Below, one piece after another: positions 4,280 through 7,313 of a stretch of 7,313 nucleotides of DNA (within the stretch, counting starts at the first letter, position 1; each line of letters opens with the position of its first letter). Both the position numbers and the translations under genes were made by a program. The stretch is from an uncultured Bacillota bacterium. Lineage in GTDB: Bacteria; Bacillota; Clostridia; Christensenellales; UBA1242. The stretch spans positions 1 to 7,313 of the forward strand of contig CAMUNJ010000042.1 of NCBI GenBank assembly GCA_947090235.1, given 5' to 3'. Under the pieces are notes generated by a model. The model worked only from the letters and a program-made list of their open reading frames with translations. It made no database searches and was not told where the DNA came from.

Positions 4280-4489
4280 ATGGACGGAAAGTATTATAAA
4301 AATTTTATATATAATGTGGATTTGGAATTGAAAAATAATGGTTGGAGTAGGGCGGATTTTGCATTGCAACTTAATTGTAATTCCAGCACAGTAAGCAAGT
4401 GGTTGACTGGTAAAAGAGAACCCTCTTTTGAATATATAGTCAAGATTACAAAAATATTGGGTTGTACATTTGAAGATTTAATTTCGTAA
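4280..4489 (+). CDS. 69-aa XRE/Cro-type HTH protein, array copy 4
   Basis: Most diverged intact paralog, two residues shorter at the N-terminus (MDGKYYKNFIYN). Its HTH is WSRADFALQLNCNSSTVSKW, then LTGKREPSFEYIVKI and the end CTFEDLIS. The SSTVSKW recognition-helix core is the same as in copy 1, so overlapping DNA targets are plausible. The start ATG follows AGAGGTG (4268-4274) and is overlapped on its 5' side by a TGGCCA repeat that could control access to it. It lies 81 bp after the broken copy 3 and ends 4 bp before the -35 box of the tyrS promoter. No terminator separates it from tyrS, so array transcripts may run into the T-box leader. Confidence 0.88.
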   Translation: MDGKYYKNFIYNVDLELKNNGWSRADFALQLNCNSSTVSKWLTGKREPSFEYIVKITKILGCTFEDLIS

Positions 4490-4493
4490 ATGA

Positions 4494-4522
4494 TTGACAA
4501 ACATTTTTAATTTGTATATACT
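4494..4522 (+). promoter_or_regulatory. Sigma-A promoter of the tyrS T-box transcript
   Basis: TTGACA (4494-4499), a 17-bp spacer, then TATACT (4517-4522). Predicted transcription start is about 4529, just ahead of T-box stem I. Confidence 0.85.
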
Positions 4523-4528
4523 TAATAT

Positions 4529-4905
4529 GTAAATCAAGATGGCGGGACAATCCTTAGTAGAATATTTTGATGCATACAGAGAGTGGGTGGATGGTGAAAG
4601 CCCTTTGCTATTAATATTCGAATTACACTTGTTTCAAGTCTTGCGTATAATCTACGAACAGATTTAATGAGAATTTGGGAGATTGTTTTAGTCTACTTTC
4701 AAAATTGCGACAAATGAAAATCTTGTTTTCATTTTCGCCCATTATTTGGAGGGAGATTGGGACGGGGAACAAAAAGTTTAGCGGTTAGATTTGCATGGCA
4801 AATCGTGCCCGCGTTAAAAACTTTTGGTGCCTCCCCAGATTAACTTCGGGTGGTACCACGAACAGCATGCTTCGTCCTGAAAATAGGATTTTGGCATGCT
4901 TTTTT
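4529..4905 (+). promoter_or_regulatory. Tyrosine T-box riboswitch
   Basis: This leader senses uncharged tRNA-Tyr and lets tyrS transcription proceed. Stem I: CAAGA (4535-4539) pairs with TCTTG (4639-4643), and GAATATT (4560-4566) pairs with AATATTC (4613-4619). Between them lies the specifier loop, with AGTA (4556-4559) opposite GAA (4620-4622) as the S-turn, followed by specifier UAC (4624-4626) and a purine. The conserved distal element reads GGGTGGATGGTGAAAGCCC. The T-box GGGTGGTACCACG (4848-4860) has UGGU, which complements ACCA of tRNA-Tyr. Antiterminator: TTCGGG (4845-4850) pairs with CCTGAA (4876-4881) and ACGAA (4858-4862) with TTCGT (4871-4875), with TGGTACC as the bulge. Confidence 0.95.
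4864..4905 (+). terminator. Conditional terminator of the tyrS T-box
   Basis: AGCATGC (4864-4870) pairs with GCATGCT (4894-4900), with an inner TCCT/AGGA stem (4875-4878 and 4885-4888) and a T-run to 4905. It uses bases needed by the antiterminator, so the two forms exclude each other. Confidence 0.93.
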
Positions 4906-4925
4906 AATTTTAAAAGGAGAAGAAA

Positions 4926-6173
4926 ATGAGTGAGGTAGATACAAATTTATACAATATTTTAAAGGAAAGAGGTTTGTTATATCAATGCACTGATGAAGAG
5001 GGTTTGAAGAAAATGCTTGAAAGTGGGCAACCTATCACTCTTTATGAGGGAACTGATCCTACTGCAGATAGTTTGCATATTGGGCATTGCGTTCCATATT
5101 GCATTTTACGAAGATTTCAAAAGGCAGGGCATAAGGTTTTGTTATTGATGGGTGGGGCTACAGGTTGTGTAGGAGATCCATCAGGCAAGACTGAACTTAG
5201 AAAAATGTTAACTAAACAAGATATTGCCAACAATATTGAAAAGATTAAAAAGTCTTTGAGCGTTTTCCTAGATTTTGAGGGAGAAAATCCAGCAGTAATT
5301 GTTAATAACGCAGATTGGTTTGATAAACTTAATTTTGTGGATTTTATGCGAGATATTGGGGTGCACTTTAATATAAACAAAATGCTCTCAAATGAGATTT
5401 ATAAAAATCGAATTGAAAATGGTGGTTTGACTTTCTTCGAACTTGGTTATCAACTTATGCAAGCATATGATTTTGTTCATCTTAATCGTGAGTATGGCTG
5501 TACTCTGCAATATGGTGGTCAAGATCAATGGGGTAATATTGCAGCAGGAACTGAACTTCAAAGAAAGCTCAATTTTACAAACGGGACAAATATAAATTTA
5601 ATAGGAGCAACTAATCCGTTATTGTTAACTCCAGAAGGTAAAAAAATGGGGAAAACAGAAAAAGGAGCAATTTGGATAGATAAAGATAAAATTTCTGCTT
5701 ATGATTTTTATCAAGGAATTTATCAAACGCCAGATGCTTGCGTAAAAATGATGTTCTCTTTATTTACAGATCTTCCTATGCAAGAAATTGACGATATTAT
5801 TAAAGAAGATATTGTTAAGGCTAAAAAGAGATTATGCTATGAAATCACTAAGTTTGTTCGTGGTGAAGATGACGCCAAGCTTGCAGAAAGTATGAGTGAA
5901 AATCTTTTTGCTCAAGGGGGAGATAATGCTCCTGAGTTTGTTATTAGCAAAAATGAATTTACAAATGGTATGGGGATTTGCGACTTGTTGGCTATGACTA
6001 AACTTTGTTCATCTAAGAGTGATGCACGACGTATGATTGAAGGTGGGGCAGTTTCTATGAGGGGTGAAAAAGTAAACGATTTTACTTTAATTGTTTCTTT
6101 AAATAATTTTGAAAACGATAGCCTACTTCTTAAAAAGGGCAAGAAGAATTTTATAAAGGTAGTTTTAAAATAA
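4926..6173 (+). CDS. tyrS: Tyrosyl-tRNA synthetase
   Basis: A cytosolic class I synthetase that activates tyrosine with ATP and loads it on tRNA-Tyr. At 415 aa it is full length. The Rossmann catalytic domain has YEGTDPTADSLHIGH with the HIGH signature at 51-54. The tyrosine-site residues Tyr40, Asp44, Tyr175, Gln179 and Asp182 match those of the Geobacillus enzyme, and GGQDQ is at 197-201. The KMSKS-equivalent loop is KMGKT at 240-244, the usual KFGKT-like variant of bacterial TyrRS. The C-terminal ~65 residues (DLLAMTKLCSSKSDARRMIE and on) form an S4 RNA-binding domain. The start ATG follows AAGGAG (4914-4919). Expression is controlled by the tyrosine T-box directly upstream. Its TAA overlaps the next gene's ATG by one base, indicating coupled translation. 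Confidence 0.97.
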   Translation: MSEVDTNLYNILKERGLLYQCTDEEGLKKMLESGQPITLYEGTDPTADSLHIGHCVPYCILRRFQKAGHKVLLLMGGATGCVGDPSGKTELRKMLTKQDIANNIEKIKKSLSVFLDFEGENPAVIVNNADWFDKLNFVDFMRDIGVHFNINKMLSNEIYKNRIENGGLTFFELGYQLMQAYDFVHLNREYGCTLQYGGQDQWGNIAAGTELQRKLNFTNGTNINLIGATNPLLLTPEGKKMGKTEKGAIWIDKDKISAYDFYQGIYQTPDACVKMMFSLFTDLPMQEIDDIIKEDIVKAKKRLCYEITKFVRGEDDAKLAESMSENLFAQGGDNAPEFVISKNEFTNGMGICDLLAMTKLCSSKSDARRMIEGGAVSMRGEKVNDFTLIVSLNNFENDSLLLKKGKKNFIKVVLK

Positions 6174-6529
6174 TGTTTAATTTTGATAAAACTAATGAAA
6201 TAATTGAGAAAAAGTCAAAATTTTATGGATTTTTGATTGAAAATGCGAGTTTAGAAAAAATAAATGAAGCAATAGATTTTTTGAGAAAGGAATATAAAAA
6301 GGCAACTCATATTTGTTGGGCATGTCGAATTAGCAATCCATTTTGCGAAAGAGCGGTTGATGATGGAGAGCCATCGGGAACTGCGGGTAGGCCTATTCTT
6401 TCTGTTTTACAAAAGCGTGATGTTCAAAATGTTTGTATTTTTATTGTTAGGTATTTTGGCGGTGTCAAGTTGGGGGCTGGTGGTTTAGTCCGCATTTACA
6501 CCAAGGTGACAAGCGATTTACTAAAATAA
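6173..6529 (+). CDS. yigZ: YigZ/IMPACT (UPF0029) family protein, short single-domain form
   Basis: The 118-aa product carries the whole UPF0029/IMPACT N-terminal domain: KKSKFYGF (13-20), ATHICWACRI (44-53), the signature DDGEPSGTAGRP (63-74), and RYFGGVKLGAGGLVR (93-107). Bacterial YigZ/YvyE proteins are usually ~200-217 aa with a second C-terminal domain (DUF1949). That domain is absent here, and the protein ends shortly after the signature at TSDLLK. The biochemical role of the family in bacteria is not settled; the eukaryotic relative IMPACT acts in translational stress control. The ATG overlaps the tyrS stop (TAATG), so it is co-translated with tyrS and indirectly under the T-box. The DNA just after its stop is full of palindromes, so truncation by insertion is possible. 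Confidence 0.92.
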   Translation: MFNFDKTNEIIEKKSKFYGFLIENASLEKINEAIDFLRKEYKKATHICWACRISNPFCERAVDDGEPSGTAGRPILSVLQKRDVQNVCIFIVRYFGGVKLGAGGLVRIYTKVTSDLLK

Positions 6530-6549
6530 TTTGTTTTGTTTTTCTATGT

Positions 6550-6574
6550 TTTCTTTTCTTTTAAAGAAAAGAAA
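6550..6574. repeat. Palindrome 1 of the yigZ-recX intergenic region
   Basis: TTTCTTTTCTTT (6550-6561) and AAAGAAAAGAAA (6563-6574) are perfect 12-bp arms around one T. The core CTTTTCTT-N3-AAGAAAAG (6553-6571) is repeated in the palindrome at 6707-6745. No T-run follows, so it is not a standard terminator. Confidence 0.75.
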
Positions 6575-6587
6575 CAAAAGAAAAATA

Positions 6588-6626
6588 TTTGCGATGTTTG
6601 ATAAGTTCTTATCTTCACATCGCAAA
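6588..6626. repeat. Palindrome 2: long two-part hairpin
   Basis: Outer arms TTTGCGATGT (6588-6597) and ACATCGCAAA (6617-6626) pair perfectly. Inside them, GATAAG (6600-6605) and CTTATC (6608-6613) pair, with a small 2x3 internal loop. This is the most stable structure in the interval. It is followed only by mixed T/A (CAATTTATTTATTTTT), so it could be a weak terminator of the tyrS-yigZ transcript, an RNA-processing site, or part of a dispersed palindromic repeat. Confidence 0.75.
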
Positions 6627-6651
6627 CAATTTATTTATTTTTAATAAAATA

Positions 6652-6690
6652 GGAAAATAAAATTTAATTTTTATTTTTCCGTAAGGAAAA
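6652..6690 (+). repeat. Two mutually exclusive AT-rich hairpins
   Basis: TTTTCC (6675-6680) can pair upstream with GGAAAA (6652-6657), as part of a longer arm with one bulged T, or downstream with GGAAAA (6685-6690) across a GTAA tetraloop. The two folds exclude each other. The sequence is AT-rich, so this may be fortuitous. Confidence 0.4.
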
Positions 6691-6706
6691 GTAAATGTTT
6701 AGTTTT

Positions 6707-6745
6707 CTTTTGCATACTTTTCTTGTTAAGAAAAGTATGTGAAAG
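6707..6745 (+). repeat. Palindrome 3: 18-bp hairpin just ahead of recX
   Basis: CATACTTTTCTT (6713-6724) pairs perfectly with AAGAAAAGTATG (6728-6739) around GTT. The stem extends outward to 6707 and 6745 through two G-U wobbles (6711/6741 and 6712/6740), which pair only in RNA made from this strand. It ends 5 bases before the recX ribosome binding site. Confidence 0.7.
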
Positions 6746-6760
6746 CAACAAAGGAGAGTT

Positions 6761-7313
6761 ATGCAAATAACGGAGATTACAAAGATTGGAAAAGGGATTC
6801 GATATAAACTTGAAGTTGATTATAACTTTGAGGGTGTTTTTGAAGCCGAAGTACTTGCTAGATATAATCTTAAAACTGGACAAGAAATTGATGAGGATTT
6901 TTTGAATTCTCTAAAAATTGAAAATGGTGACTTTGCCTGCTTTGACCGTGGACTTGGTCTTTTGGAAAGAGGAATGAAATCTCAAAAACAGGTTGAAGAT
7001 TATTTGAAAGGAAAGGGTTACCCAATTTCTTGTATAGAAAATGCCGTTAAAAAATTGACCGAATATGGGTATATTAATGACGAAGTTTTTGCTAAGGAGT
7101 ATGTAAAACTATATAGTCAAAAAGATGGCAAAAGGAAAATAGAATTTGCCCTTAAGAATAAAGGAGTTGATGAGGAGATTATTTCTAAAGCTATTGAAGA
7201 AAATTTGAATGAAAAAACTATGGATGAAACTTGCTTTAAACTTGCTAAAAAGAAAGCGAAAAATATGGAATTAGATAGTAAAGGTCGTCAAAAATTGTAC
7301 ACCTATCTTGCTG
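6761..7313 (+). CDS. recX: RecX regulatory protein, 3' end outside the window
   Basis: The open frame runs off the right edge after 184 codons. The start ATG follows AAGGAGAG (6751-6758). The N-terminal ~65 residues (MQITEITKIGKGIRYKLEVD and on) form the beta-rich lead-in seen in Bacillota RecX. After that come the three-helix RecX repeats: LGLLERGMKSQKQVEDYLKG, then AVKKLTEYGYINDEVFAKEY with the family's characteristic Y-[IL]-[ND]-D-x-x-[FY]-A pattern, then KRKIEFALKNKGVDEEIISK. RecX binds RecA and modulates its filament and recombinase activity during DNA repair. It is probably the third gene after tyrS and yigZ. No clear promoter is seen in the 230-bp gap, but the gap is filled with palindromes, and a hairpin lies right before its ribosome binding site. 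Confidence 0.93.
   Translation, partial: MQITEITKIGKGIRYKLEVDYNFEGVFEAEVLARYNLKTGQEIDEDFLNSLKIENGDFACFDRGLGLLERGMKSQKQVEDYLKGKGYPISCIENAVKKLTEYGYINDEVFAKEYVKLYSQKDGKRKIEFALKNKGVDEEIISKAIEENLNEKTMDETCFKLAKKKAKNMELDSKGRQKLYTYLA

Noticed and set aside
5117..5380. Antisense frames inside tyrS (5117-5380 and 5912-6142)
   Set aside because: Both are shadows of the well-conserved tyrS reading frame, with no ribosome binding site or recognisable product.
6532..6750. CRISPR array or tandem repeats in the palindromic spacer
   Set aside because: The repeats are inverted, of unequal length and irregularly spaced, with no direct repeat-spacer periodicity.
6671..6883. 70-aa - strand frame over the recX start
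   Set aside because: It overlaps the clear recX N-terminus and the palindromic leader, and has no family features.

Overview
The window looks like chromosomal DNA from a low-GC, Gram-positive, endospore-lineage bacterium (Bacillota, probably an uncultured Clostridia-type gut organism). The signs are a spo0A gene, a T-box riboswitch in front of tyrS, strong AGGAGG-type ribosome binding sites, sigma-A promoters with TTGACA/TATAAT boxes, and AT-rich intergenic DNA with hairpin-plus-T-run terminators. TAA, TAG and TGA all act as stops. The two ends are cut inside genes: an unrecognised coiled-coil protein on the left and recX on the right.

Left part (1-1820, + strand): three independently terminated units. 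These are the 3' end of a coiled-coil gene, an orphan 170-aa gene with a textbook promoter preceded by a perfect Spo0A box, and a Cys/His-rich, Asn/Phe-rich 145-aa protein. The third gene shares a bidirectional terminator with the convergent spo0A.

Centre-left (1818-3397, - strand): spo0A, then 323 bp of extremely AT-rich DNA holding its promoter and a cluster of Spo0A boxes, then two small genes. One resembles the DUF6774 family; the other may be a diverged helix-turn-helix protein. The two are driven by a perfect consensus promoter with a 14-bp palindrome filling its spacer and a second palindrome over the start of the transcript. The most notable observation here is that Spo0A has Glu instead of the phosphorylated Asp at residue 56 and Thr in place of one pocket Asp, while its DNA-binding domain looks intact.

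Centre (3445-4489, + strand): a tandem array of four paralogous ~70-aa XRE/Cro-type HTH genes. The third is broken by a single in-frame amber codon. The fourth carries an inverted repeat that could mask its ribosome binding site.

Right part (4494-7313, + strand): promoter, tyrosine T-box leader (specifier UAC, antiterminator and terminator both readable), tyrS, then a short single-domain YigZ/IMPACT protein overlapping tyrS by one base. A palindrome-packed 230-bp intergenic stretch and recX follow.

The themes are sporulation-type regulation by an apparently phosphorylation-independent Spo0A, a local expansion of tiny DNA-binding regulators, and a conventional tRNA-synthetase housekeeping operon.
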